Position numbers and translations under genes: made by a program. Below, piece after piece: positions 56,118 to 64,000 of a stretch of DNA of 64,000 nt. Below the pieces are notes generated by a model. That model was not told the origin of the DNA and made no database searches. It saw nothing but the letters and a program-made list of their open reading frames with translations. This DNA is from JACCZX01 sp963791315. Its GTDB lineage: Bacteria > Pseudomonadota > Gammaproteobacteria > Burkholderiales > Burkholderiaceae_F. The stretch lies in NCBI GenBank assembly GCA_963791315.1, contig CAWBRQ010000001.1:206097-270096 (forward strand), written 5' to 3'. Each line of letters begins with the position of its first letter. Within the stretch, counting starts at the first letter, position 1.

Positions 56118-56306
56118 ATGAAAAACGCACGTTTCCTTTTTGTCGTTACCGCCCTGGCCATCACCGGATGCGCGACCTCGCTCGCTCCAACCGATTACTT
56201 CGACGATTGGGCGAATCCGGTGAGCTACCACCACTATCAGCAACCGCGCAGCGCTGTCGCTGTAACCGCGCCGTACGTCGACGACAACGGAACAGCGGGT
56301 GAATAA
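56118..56306 (+). CDS. Small lipoprotein
   Basis: A 62-residue lipoprotein. The signal (LFVVTALAITGC, cysteine near residue 18) is followed by a short polar tail rich in Tyr, His and Asp (YFDDWANPVSYHHYQQPRSA). A GAGAGG ribosome site precedes the ATG. It is the third of a small-gene run after the hybrid kinase and ends 8 bases from the convergent OmpR-type gene. The function is unknown. Confidence 0.75.
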   Translation: MKNARFLFVVTALAITGCATSLAPTDYFDDWANPVSYHHYQQPRSAVAVTAPYVDDNGTAGE

Positions 56307-56313
56307 CAGCGCC

Positions 56314-57051
56314 CTACCGCACTACTTCGACGACAGCGTCGAACAGGTAGCCAACGCCGCGCTCCGTGGTGATGAACTGCGGATGCGCGGGGTCAACTTC
56401 GATCTTGCGGCGCAGTCGCAAGATCTGTACGTCGATCGAGCGGTCGTAGACCTCGGCGTTGTGCAGCCTTGATAGCTCAAGCAATTGGTCGCGCGTCAGA
56501 ATGCGTTGCGGTGCCGAAAGAAATGCCGTCAGCAGGCTGAATTCGCCGTTGGTCAGGTCGACTTTCTGGCCGTCGCGGTCCTTTAACTTGCGCAGGCCAA
56601 CATTCAGCTCCCAGGTGCCGAAGCGATAAGCGCGGACCTTGGCAAGCTGGTCGGCGACGGTGGCCTGCGCCTTTGCCCGCCGCAACAGCGCACGAATGCG
56701 TGCCAGCAGCTCGCGCGGACTGAACGGCTTGGTCAGGTAGTCGTCGGCGCCGAGCTCGAGACCCATCACCCGATCGGCCTCCTCGGCGCGGCCGGTGAGC
56801 ATCAGGATCGGGATCGCCGAATCCTCGCGCAGCTTGCGAGCGATCTGCATTCCGTCTTCGCCCTGCAGGCGCAAGTCGAGCACCACCAGATCGATCGCTT
56901 CGCGCTCCATCACCGCCGCTAGCTCAGCGCCGCTGGCCACTGCCGTGACGCGAAGATCGTTTTCGGTCAAATAGTCTGAAACAAGCGCGCGGATCGACGG
57001 GTCGTCGTCCAAGGCGAGCACATGGGGTGGCAGGGGTGTGGCGGTCTGCAT
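56314..57051 (-). CDS. OmpR-family response regulator
   Basis: A 245-residue two-component regulator. The receiver has the acidic pair in VLALDDDPS, acceptor aspartate in LVVLDLRLQGEDG, the ILMLTGR strand and the lysine of YLTKPFSPREL. The C-terminal winged helix has GEFSLLTAFLSAPQRILTRD, RSIDVQILRLRRKIE and the wing FITTERGVGYLF. No histidine kinase gene is adjacent on its strand, so its partner is elsewhere or is the hybrid kinase at 51644. Confidence 0.94.
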   Translation of the reverse strand: MQTATPLPPHVLALDDDPSIRALVSDYLTENDLRVTAVASGAELAAVMEREAIDLVVLDLRLQGEDGMQIARKLREDSAIPILMLTGRAEEADRVMGLELGADDYLTKPFSPRELLARIRALLRRAKAQATVADQLAKVRAYRFGTWELNVGLRKLKDRDGQKVDLTNGEFSLLTAFLSAPQRILTRDQLLELSRLHNAEVYDRSIDVQILRLRRKIEVDPAHPQFITTERGVGYLFDAVVEVVR

Positions 57052-57265
57052 TCGAGTCCAACCTTCTTCTGCCGTTATCGTATCGCGGGCCGCGGCTCCA
57101 ATTCCAGCATACTGAGTTGCAACCGTAATGTTTGCCGGCGTCGCCGCGACGCCACCAACGGGCGAACTGGCCGGCTAAACGCTCGCCCCACCCGAGTTGA
57201 CCGAAACCGCAGATTCTTTAGCATCGGTCGTTTCGCGGCGCTCTGGCGCCGAACCAGGGACTCCA

Positions 57266-57826
57266 ATGTTCGTTGCTCGCATCGTCACGTTAAGCCTGCT
57301 TGTCATGGGTGGGTTGCTTTCAGCACCAGCGGCGGCGCAGACCTGCCCGCCGTTGCTGAATCACACGTTCGCTAAGTTGCAGGACGAATCGCCGCAGCCG
57401 CTTTGTCAGTATCAGGGCCGTGTGCTTCTGGTGGTGAACACTGCCAGCTATTGCGGTTTCACATCACAGTACGACGGCCTGGAAAAGCTGCACGCAAAAT
57501 ATTCTGCGCGCGGGTTGACCGTACTCGGCTTTCCGTCCGGTGATTTTGGCAACCAGGAAAAGGCGAACAACAAGGAAATCGCCGACTTTTGCTACAACAC
57601 CTACGGCGTCAAGTTTCCGATGTTTGCAAAATCTTCAGTGGCAGGGCCGTCGGCCAATCCGTTTTTCATGGCGCTCTCCAAATCGTCCGGACAAGCGCCG
57701 AAGTGGAATTTTCACAAGTACCTGATCGATCGCGAAGGTAAGGTCGTTGCCACGTTCTCAAGCGATACTGCGCCGTTGGACACGCGAGTGACGAGCCAGA
57801 TCGAGCGATTACTGGACGCGAAATGA
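57266..57826 (+). CDS. Glutathione peroxidase, exported
   Basis: A 186-residue peroxidase of the thioredoxin fold with a signal peptide (RIVTLSLLVMGGLLSAPAAA), so it acts in the periplasm. The active-site cysteine is in NTASYCGFTSQYDG, with GFPSGDFGNQE and WNFHKYLID. It is a cysteine rather than a selenocysteine enzyme. It removes hydroperoxides using thioredoxin or glutathione. The start ATG is at 57266. It overlaps the folE2 gene by 4 bases (ATGA). Confidence 0.93.
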   Translation: MFVARIVTLSLLVMGGLLSAPAAAQTCPPLLNHTFAKLQDESPQPLCQYQGRVLLVVNTASYCGFTSQYDGLEKLHAKYSARGLTVLGFPSGDFGNQEKANNKEIADFCYNTYGVKFPMFAKSSVAGPSANPFFMALSKSSGQAPKWNFHKYLIDREGKVVATFSSDTAPLDTRVTSQIERLLDAK

Positions 57827-58623
57827 ACGCACCTGACGACTTGTTCCTGCCCGATGTCCAATCCGGCAAGGACCGCCGCAACCTCGACATTCAGCGCGTG
57901 GGCGTCAAATCATTGACGCACCCGGTGCAGATCGCGAGCGCGCGCGGCCCGCAGCCGTCGGTCGCGTCGATCGACATGTATGTTGGGCTGCCGGCGGATC
58001 AAAAGGGTACGCACATGTCGCGCTTCGTCGATGTGCTGCAGGGTCATGCCGAACCGTTGTCGATGAAGTCGATTCGCAATCTACTGCGCAAGATGGTTGA
58101 GCGTCTCGATGCCAGCGCCGGTCACATTGAAATGCGGCTTCCGTTTTTCGTGATGAAGACCGCACCAGTGTCGGGAGTAGAGAGCCTGATGGACTATCAG
58201 TTGACATTGACTGTCGACACCGACGGCGGGACGACCCGCTATAGGCAAAAGGTGGTGGTGCCGGTGACCAGCCTGTGTCCGTGCAGCAAGAAAGTCTCGG
58301 ACTACGGCGCGCACAATCAGCGCGCGCATATCACGATCACTGCCGAGCTCGCCGATGAAGTCACAATCGAAGATCAGATCCGCATTGCCGAAGACGCGTC
58401 GTCGTGCGAAATCTGGGGTTTGCTGAAGCGGCCGGACGAAAAGTACGTCACCGAGCGCGCTTACAACAACCCCAAGTTCGTCGAAGATGTCGTGCGCGAC
58501 GTTGCACTCGCACTGAACGCCAACGGCCGTATCGTCGCCTATACGGTCGAGGCCGAGAACTTCGAATCGATTCATAACCACTCGGCGTACGCGCTGATCA
58601 CGCACGATAAACGCGAGGGATAA
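57823..58623 (+). CDS. folE2: GTP cyclohydrolase FolE2
   Basis: A 266-residue GTP cyclohydrolase IB. It shows the FolE2 features: the VPVTSLCPCSKKVSDYGAHN loop with the metal-binding cysteine and the NQRAHITITAEL strand, and ENFESIHNHSAYALITHD at the C-terminus. It makes dihydroneopterin triphosphate from GTP, the first step of folate and queuosine-type pathways, and often replaces FolE under low zinc. The start overlaps the glutathione peroxidase stop, so the two are one transcript. Confidence 0.96.
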   Translation: MNAPDDLFLPDVQSGKDRRNLDIQRVGVKSLTHPVQIASARGPQPSVASIDMYVGLPADQKGTHMSRFVDVLQGHAEPLSMKSIRNLLRKMVERLDASAGHIEMRLPFFVMKTAPVSGVESLMDYQLTLTVDTDGGTTRYRQKVVVPVTSLCPCSKKVSDYGAHNQRAHITITAELADEVTIEDQIRIAEDASSCEIWGLLKRPDEKYVTERAYNNPKFVEDVVRDVALALNANGRIVAYTVEAENFESIHNHSAYALITHDKREG

Positions 58624-58640
58624 CAGCCTGTTTCAAAGCG

Positions 58641-58657
58641 TGGCTCCTTTGGAGCCA
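58641..58657 (+). other. Hairpin after folE2
   Basis: TGGCTCC, TTT, GGAGCCA form a perfect 7-bp stem-loop 17 bases after the folE2 stop. There is no U-run, so it may be only a weak terminator. It also overlaps the start of an NTF2-like remnant. Confidence 0.35.
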
Positions 58658-58664
58658 GTCATAG

Positions 58665-58789
58665 ACGGTTTGCGGCCGACGGGCGAGTGGTGTATCACTG
58701 TCACTACTGGGATGCTGCCGAAGAGCTGTATGAGAAGCTGCCGGCACTGGGGCCTGATGCGATGGCTAAAGCGGCGGGCCGCGAAGTAG
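58665..58789 (+). pseudogene. C-terminal remnant of an NTF2/SnoaL-like gene
   Basis: One frame gives DGRVVYHCHYWDAAEELYEK with LPALGP, and the next gives LMRWLKRRAAK and a stop at 58787. Together they match the last 40 residues of the common bacterial SnoaL/nuclear-transport-factor-2-like family, whose members end DxWDxAEELYxKLPxxGxLMRWLxRR. No start and no N-terminal fold are present, so the gene is decayed or cut. Confidence 0.6.
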
Positions 58790-58802
58790 GCAGGGAGAGG
58801 CG

Positions 58803-59683
58803 ATGACGCCATTGTTGTACCCCGACATATTTAGATCGCTCGAATCGGTTCGCTGGAACCTGGAGACGGATGTTCCGTGGAACGATTTCGACGCGACCAA
58901 GCTCTCCGAAGAGCAGGCGCAGACGATCAAGATGAATGCGATCACCGAGTGGTCGGCACTGCCGGCCACCGAGATGTTTTTGCGCGACAACCGCGGCGAT
59001 TCGGACTTCTCCGCGTTCATGTCGGTCTGGTTCTTCGAAGAGCAGAAGCACGCGCTGGTTCTGATGGAATACCTGCGCCGTTTCCGGCCCGATCTGGTGC
59101 CAAGCGAAGACGAGTTGCACGCGGTGCGCTTCGAGTTCGATCCGGCGCCTCGGCTCGAGACCCTGATGATGCATTTCTGCGGCGAAGTCAGGCTGAATCA
59201 CTGGTACCGGCGCGCATCCGAATGGCACACCGAGCCGGTGATCAAGGCGATCTACAGGCTGCTGTCACAGGACGAAGCGCGCCACGGTGGCGCCTACCTG
59301 CGCTACATGAAGAAGTCGCTAGTGAGCTGGGCGACACCGCGCGCGCCGCGTTCGCCAAGATCGGGGTGCTGATGGCGTCCGCCAAGCGAACCGACAAGGC
59401 CCTGCACCCGACCAATCTGCATGTGAATCAGTCGCTTTTCCCGCGCGACACGGTTCAATCGCGCCTGCCGAATCCGGACTGGCTCGAGCACTGGCTCGAC
59501 AAGCAGATCAAGTTCGACAAGGAATGGGAAACGAAGGTTGTCGAGCGCATCCTGCACAACTTGTCGCTGCTGTTCGAGCGTACGTTCACGTCGGTGCAGG
59601 ACTTGAATCGCTACCGGAAGGAGATCGCAGCGCGGCTGAAGGCAGCTTCCGGTACGGGCGGAACGGCGCCGCAGGCCGCATAG
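58803..59683 (+). CDS. Ferritin-like di-iron protein, one frameshift
   Basis: About 293 residues after correction. The N-terminal half holds the iron ligands of a ferritin/acyl-ACP-desaturase-like four-helix bundle: TEWSALPATEMFLRD, FFEEQKHALVLMEYL (E-x2-H), HFCGEVRLNHWYRRAS and LSQDEARHGGAYLRYM. The second half, after a missing base near 59,330, continues with DKALHPTNLHVNQSLF and LDKQIKFDKEWETKVVERIL. Such proteins oxidise small substrates or store iron; the substrate is unknown. It follows the SnoaL-like remnant and precedes the truncated asparaginase. Confidence 0.78.
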
Positions 59684-59761
59684 CGTTCGTCCGGCCCGCC
59701 CTGAAAGCGGAGCCAACGCTATGGCGTTGCTGTTTGTCGGTGCTCACGGTAAGGTTCGGCG

Positions 59762-60330
59762 ATGATCCCGCGCCACGTGCCCTTGGTCGAGACCACGCGT
59801 GGCGGCACCACCGAATGCGTTCACTACGGCTCGATCGCGGTCGTCGATTCCCATGGCAAGTTGGTCGCGTCGGCCGGCGATCCGGATTCACTCAATTTCA
59901 CGCGCACGGCGCTGAAGCCGCTGCAGGCGTTGCCGTTCGTCGAGGACGGCGGCCTCGCGCACTACGACTTCAGGTCGCACGAGCTGGCGCTGATGTGCGC
60001 GAGCCATAGCGGCGAGGCGATGCATGTCTCGATCGTGCAGCGCATGCTCGCGGCGGCTGGGGTCGATGACACCGCGCTGCAGTGCGGCTGCCACACCCCG
60101 AGCTATTTCGCCGCGACCGAATCGGCGGCGCCGACGGGCGTCAAATGGGGCCCGCTGCATCACAACTGCTCGGGAAAACATGCGGGCTTTCTCGCGTACT
60201 GCCGGCTGCATGAACAGCAAACTGAAAACTATCTGGACAGCGGCCATCCACTGCAGCAGCGAATCCGCACGACGATTGCGCGCTTCGCACAAGGTGACAC
60301 GATTGCGCAAGGCATCGACGGCTGCACTGC
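59762..60330 (+). CDS. Asparaginase (AsnA_II type), cut at the contig junction
   Basis: The first 190 residues of a thermolabile-type L-asparaginase (DUF-like AsnaseII family). The start MIPRHVPLVETTRGGTTECV is followed by HYGSIAVVDSHGKLVASAGD, ALMCASHSGEAMHVSIVQRM, GVKWGPLHHNCSGKHAGFLA and the substrate motif GIDGC. The family normally continues for about 140 more residues. Instead, at about 60,330 the sequence changes to actinobacterial codon use and a helicase-associated protein. The long reading that runs across the junction is not a real fusion. Confidence 0.85.
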
Positions 60331-61761
60331 CGCGGTTGGCCAAGGAGCTGCGCATCGCCGAGACCGACGTCGCCTTCCTGGTCGAGGTCGCGCACGCCGC
60401 CGGGCTGCTGGACGTCGGCGGGGCGCACCGCGACGAGTGGCTGCCCACCCGCAGCTACGACGCCTGGCGCGAGCAGGACCTCGCCGACCGCTGGGCCACG
60501 TCACGGCCTGGGGCTGGCTGACCAGCGTGCGGCTGATCTCGCTGGTCAGGGCGGCGCAACATCGCCGGCAAGGCGGTCAACGTGCTGTCCCCCGACGTGG
60601 TCCGGCAGACGGCCCCGGTGCTCCGGCGCTCGGCGCTGTCGGTGCTCGCCGAGTTCCCGGTCGTGTTCCGGCCTGGCCGCGCCCGAGCTGGTGTCGCTGC
60701 TGCGGTGGCGCACCCCGCGGCGGGCAGACCGGCTGGCGCCGGTCCCCGACCTGCTGGCCGAGGCCGAGCGGCTGGGCATCGCCGTCGGCGGCGTGCTCGG
60801 CCGCGGCGGGCGGGGCCTGCTCACCGGCGGGGAGGACGACGCCGCCGACGGCATGCGCGGGCTGCTGCCCGAGCCGGTCGACCACGTGCTCGCCCAGCCG
60901 GACCTGTCGCTGATCGCCCCCGGGCCGCTGGTCGCCGACCTGGCGGGCACCCTGGGCGTGGTCGCCGACGTCGAGTCCTCCGGCGGTGCCACGGTGTACC
61001 GGGTCTCCGACGGCAGCATCCGGCGCGCGCTGGACGCCGGCTGGTCGGCCACCGACCTGCACGACTTCTTCGCCCGCTCCTCGCGCACGCCGGTGCCGCA
61101 GGCGCTGGAGTACCTGATCGACGACGTCGCCCGCCGGCGCGGCCGGCTCCGGGTGGGCGCGGTCGAGTGCTACGTCCGCTCCGACGACCACGGGCTGGTC
61201 TCGCAGGTGCTCAGCGACCGCCGCACCGCGAACGCCGCTGCGCCGGCTGGCCCCCGGCGTCCTGGTCAGCGGGCTGCCGCCGGAGGAGGTGCTGTCGGTG
61301 CTGCGGGCCGCCGGGTACGCCCGCCAGCGAATCCGCCGGCGGTGCGGTGCTGACCCGGCCGCAGGCGCACCAGCGGGCCGCCGGGCGTCGTACCGGGGCG
61401 GCGGCCGGTCCGGTCGGACCGCGCCCGCTGGCCCCGGGGGACGTCGCCGCCACAGTCCCGGGAGATCCGCGCCGGGGACGCCGCCCTGGCCGCCCGGCGG
61501 GCCGAACCGGTGCGGCAGGTCCCGGGCGTGACCACCGCCAGCACGCTGGAGCTGCTCAGCCGCGCGGTCCGGGAGAACCTGCCGGTGTGGCTGGGCTACG
61601 TCGACGCCCAGGGCAGCGGCAGCCAGCGCGTCGTCCAGCCGGTGTCGCTGGCCGGGGGCTTCCTGCAGGGCTTCGACGAGGGACGCGGGGAGAGCCGCAG
61701 CTTCGCCGTCCACCGGATCACGTCGGTGGCGCTGGTCGAGGCCGAGGACGCGACCGGCTGA
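60325..61761 (+). CDS. Actinobacterial helicase-associated (XPB partner) protein, 5'-truncated, many frameshifts
   Basis: The C-terminal 470 or so residues of the actinobacterial helicase-associated domain protein that accompanies XPB. Recognisable blocks are RLAKELRIAETDVAFLVEVA, LPEPVDHVLAQPDLSLIAPG, DVESSGGATVYRVSDGSIRR, DDVARRRGRLRVGAVECYVR, APGVLVSGLPPEEVLSVLRA and the closing SRAVRENLPVWLGYVDAQGS. They lie in at least three frames with six or more single-base breaks. The 5' end is missing at the junction with the asparaginase gene. Codon use is much higher in GC than everything before 60.3 kb. XPB and this partner are rare in Betaproteobacteria. Confidence 0.82.
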
Positions 61762-61824
61762 CCCACCGGTCGCAGATGGTTTCGCTTTTCCACCTCTTCG
61801 GGGATGATCAAGTGCCCGTCCGGT

Positions 61825-61852
61825 GTTGCGCGGGTCTGTTGGTACGCGCAAC
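61825..61852. other. Inverted repeat upstream of the methyltransferase gene
   Basis: GTTGCGCG and CGCGCAAC form a perfect 8-bp inverted repeat with a 12-base spacer in the 152-bp gap between the helicase-associated and cfa-like genes. It may be an operator or an mRNA hairpin. Confidence 0.3.
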
Positions 61853-61913
61853 CAGTGTCGGGCAGAAGGTCCCGGGTCGTCGGCTGGTTGCGGCCAGGGC
61901 GAGGAGTGTGGGA

Positions 61914-63199
61914 ATGACGAGGAAGCGGACGGTCGCCGACCGGCTGGCAGAGGCACTGGGCGCGGTGCTGGGCACGACTGAGCTCCCGGTCCGGCTGCGC
62001 GGGTGGGACGGCTCGATCACCGGCCCCGCGGGCGCGCCGGTGGTGGTGGTGCACTCGCGCCGGGCGCTGCGGCGGATGCTGTGGTCACCGGGGCAGCTGG
62101 GCCTGGGCCGGGCCTACGTCGCCGGCGAGATCGACATGGAGGACGACGTCTTCGCGACGTTCAGCGCGCTGCGCACCGACAGCCGGCTGGCGCAGGAGAA
62201 GCCGCCGTCGAACTGGTCCTGGCGCGATCGGCTGACCCTGCTGGGCACCGCCCTCCGGCTGGGCGCCATCGGCCCGGAGCCCGCGCCGCCGGCCGAGGAG
62301 GCCCCTCCGGCCAGCGAGGGCCCAGGCACACCCGCGTCCGGGACGCCCGCCGCCATCTCGCACCACTACGACGTCGGCAACGACTTCTACGAGCTCGTCC
62401 TCGGCCCGTCCATGGTCTACTCGTGCGCCTACTGGGAGCCGGCCCGGCGGCACCCTGGAGGACGCCCAGCGCGACAAGCTCGACCTGGTCTGCCGCAAGC
62501 TCGATCTGACGCCGGGCACCGGCTCCTCGACGTCGGCTGCGGCTGGGGCTCCATGGCCATCCACGCCGCCCGCGAGTACGGCGTCCGCGTCGTCGGCGTC
62601 ACGCTCTCCCAGGAGCAGGCCGCGTACGCCCGCAAGCGCGTCGCCGGAGGAGGGCCTCACCGACCGGGTCGAGATCCGGGTGCAGGACTACCGGGACGTC
62701 AGCGACGGCCCGTACGACGCCATCTCCTCGATCGGCATGGCCGAGCACGTCGGCGCGGACCAGCTACCGGGAGTACGCCGACGACCTGTTCGCCCTGCTC
62801 AAGCCCGGCGGCCGGCTGCTCAACCACCAGATCGCCCGCCGCCCGCGACCCGACGAAGCGGCGTACGCTCGACGAGTTCATCGACGCGCTACGTCTTCCC
62901 GGACGGCGAACTCGCCCCCCTCGGCACCACCGTCAGCCAGCTGGAGCAGGCCGGGTTCGAGGTCCGTGACGTCGAGTCGATCCGCGAGCACTACGCGCTG
63001 ACCCTGCGCGCTGGGTGCCCACCTGGAGGAGCACTGGGACGCCGCCGTGGCCGCTCGAGCCCGGGCCGGGCCCGTGTCTGGCGGCTCTACATGGCCGCCT
63101 CCGCCCTCGCCTTCGAGGCCAGCGCATCGGCGTCAACCAGGTCTGCTGCAGAAGACCGGCGGCGAGCAGCCGCCGCTGCGCCGCACCGCCTGGGTCTGA
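61914..63199 (+). CDS. cfa: Cyclopropane-fatty-acyl-phospholipid synthase family methyltransferase, frameshifted
   Basis: About 428 codons after correction. The N-terminal domain (RRMLWSPGQLGLGRAYVAGE) is intact. The methyltransferase core has ISHHYDVGNDFYELVLGPSM, LLDVGCGWGSMAIHAA (the SAM loop), GVTLSQEQAAYARKR and SSIGMAEHVG. The C-terminus ends RLYMAASALAFEAS and LLQKTGGEQPPLRRTAWV. Breaks near 62,450, 62,645, 62,765, 62,880 and 63,010-63,140 are each one base. It adds a methylene or methyl group to unsaturated membrane acyl chains. A perfect palindromic terminator follows. Confidence 0.85.
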
Positions 63200-63200
63200 C

Positions 63201-63238
63201 CCCCGAGGGGCCATGTTGGCCAACATGGCCCCTCGGGG
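63201..63238 (+). terminator. Perfect 38-bp palindromic terminator
   Basis: A 19-base arm (63201-63219, beginning CCCCGAGGGGCC) and its exact complement (63220-63238) meet with no spacer. This loopless or very tight GC-rich hairpin, without a U-run, is typical of high-GC actinobacterial genomes and sits 1 base after the cfa-like stop. Confidence 0.75.
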
Positions 63239-63348
63239 CGACCGGTCCCACACCGGGCGGCCGGAAGGCGGGGTCACTCCGCGGCGTTAGCCTGGACAGT
63301 CCGGCGCGCAGCCTGCGCCGGAGCCCCCCGAACAGAGGATGCGCCCGC

Positions 63349-64000
63349 GTGAGTGACGGCCCCCTGATCGTCCAGTCCGACAAGACGCTGCTGCTCGAGG
63401 TCGACCACCCGCAGTCCAAGGAGTGCCGGGCGGCGATCGCCCCGTTCGCCGAGCTGGAGCGCTCCCCGAGCACGTGCACACCTACCGGGTGACGCCGCTG
63501 GCGCTGTGGAACGCGCGGGCCGCCGGCCACGACGCCGAGCAGGTCGTCGACGCGCTGGTGCGCTACTCGCGCTACCCGGTGCCGCACGCCCTGCTGGTCG
63601 ACATCGCCGACACGATGGACCGGTACCGCCAGGGCTCACCCTGGCCAACAACCCGGTGCACGGGCTCACGCTGACCAGCACCGACCGAGCCGTGCTGGAG
63701 GAGGTCGTCCGCAGCAAGCGGGTGGCCCCGATGCTCGGCGCCCGGATCGACGCCGACTCGGTCGCCGTGCACCCCTCCGAGCACCGGCAGGCTCAAGCAG
63801 GCGCTGCTGAAGATCGGCTGGCCAGGCCGGGGCCTCGCCGGCTACGTCGACGGCCAGGCGCACCCCATCGAGCTGGCCCAGGACGACTGGCACCTGCGCG
63901 ACTACCAGCAGGAGGCCGTCGACGGCTTCTGGGAAATAGGCAGGCGGGTCCGGCGTCGTCGTGCTGCCCTGCGGGGTGCCGGCAAGACGCTGGTCGGCGC
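63349..64000 (+). CDS. DNA repair helicase XPB, N-terminal part, frameshifted
   Basis: The first 215 or so codons of an actinobacterial XPB-type superfamily 2 helicase. It begins at a GTG (MSDGPLIVQSDKTLLLEVDH), then HVHTYRVTPLALWNARAAGH, LVRYSRYPVPHALLVDIADT, the HDR-like NPVHGLTLTSTDRAVLEEV, WHLRDYQQEAVDGFW and the Walker A start (PCGAGKTLVGA) at the window edge. Single-base breaks occur near 63,468, 63,640, 63,790 and 63,940. XPB unwinds DNA in repair. Its usual partner gene lies upstream at 60325. Confidence 0.88.

Noticed and set aside
59762..60913. A 383-codon reading that joins asparaginase to downstream sequence
   Set aside because: After about codon 190 it becomes a repetitive Gly/Arg/Pro reading in the wrong frame for the helicase-associated protein; it is an artefact of the contig junction, not a fusion protein.

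Overview
Most of the window (1 to about 60,330) looks like one betaproteobacterial chromosome segment, probably Burkholderiales-like. The evidence is gene content: a PhaM-type PHA granule protein, DUF2917 and DUF1127 small proteins, a TRAP transporter operon, FolE2, and several sugar-acid catabolism genes, all at moderately high GC. The last 3.7 kb (about 60,330 to the end) is different. GC rises sharply, and the genes are typically actinobacterial: a helicase-associated XPB partner protein, a cyclopropane-fatty-acid synthase family methyltransferase and an XPB-type DNA repair helicase. A perfect 38-bp palindromic terminator lies among them. The join cuts an asparaginase gene and a helicase-associated gene in the middle, so an assembly chimera is the simplest explanation.

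Layout. 1-7.2 kb: a sugar or sugar-acid ABC importer with a 2-hydroxyacid dehydrogenase and an IlvD/Edd sugar-acid dehydratase (minus strand), divergent from an SDR, with a FadR-type operator between them. 7.2-12.2 kb: two lipoproteins, a YCF48-like repeat lipoprotein, a malate/lactate-type dehydrogenase and an aminotransferase. 12.2-16.4 kb: a DUF4331, small lipoprotein, TPR protein and HupE/UreJ operon. 16.4-24.3 kb: an M3 peptidase, a DUF1800/DUF1501 secreted pair, a small membrane protein and an M13 peptidase. 24.5-28.1 kb: a fused indolepyruvate:ferredoxin oxidoreductase. 28.1-36.5 kb: a TonB receptor, an ECF sigma factor, a Ser/Thr kinase with TPR region, a di-heme lipoprotein and a 56-residue exported peptide. 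36.5-46.9 kb: DUF3108, FAH-family, PhaM, MFS, SDR, RraA-family, lactone-hydrolase-like, uronate dehydrogenase, MAPEG, alpha/beta hydrolase and DUF1684 genes. 47.0-51.6 kb: a dctPQM-SDR-TauD operon. 51.6-60.3 kb: a four-PAS hybrid kinase, small proteins, an OmpR-type regulator, a glutathione peroxidase, folE2, a ferritin-like protein and the truncated asparaginase.

The strongest candidate for an undescribed system is at 30.8-36.5 kb. Three intergenic sites share TGTCCGG, exactly 16 bases, then CGTC. They lie before the kinase gene, the di-heme protein gene and the small-peptide gene. I found no other copy on the + strand with this spacing. The last two genes also share a leader of about 95 nt with the same two hairpins, one of them with a compensatory pair change. 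Together with a sigma factor whose region 2 has Thr/Ser where acidic residues are usual, this suggests a kinase-activated (ECF43-like) sigma regulon whose output is an envelope di-heme protein and a small exported peptide, possibly with leader-RNA control.

Many genes carry single-base indels, often in homopolymers, and dctM has an in-frame amber codon. This looks like residual long-read error more than mass decay, so broken genes are annotated as one gene with the break noted. True remnants (a tauD C-terminus and an NTF2/SnoaL C-terminus) are marked as pseudogenes. I saw no tRNA, rRNA, CRISPR array, integrase or insertion sequence. No stretch longer than 300 bases lacks a gene.
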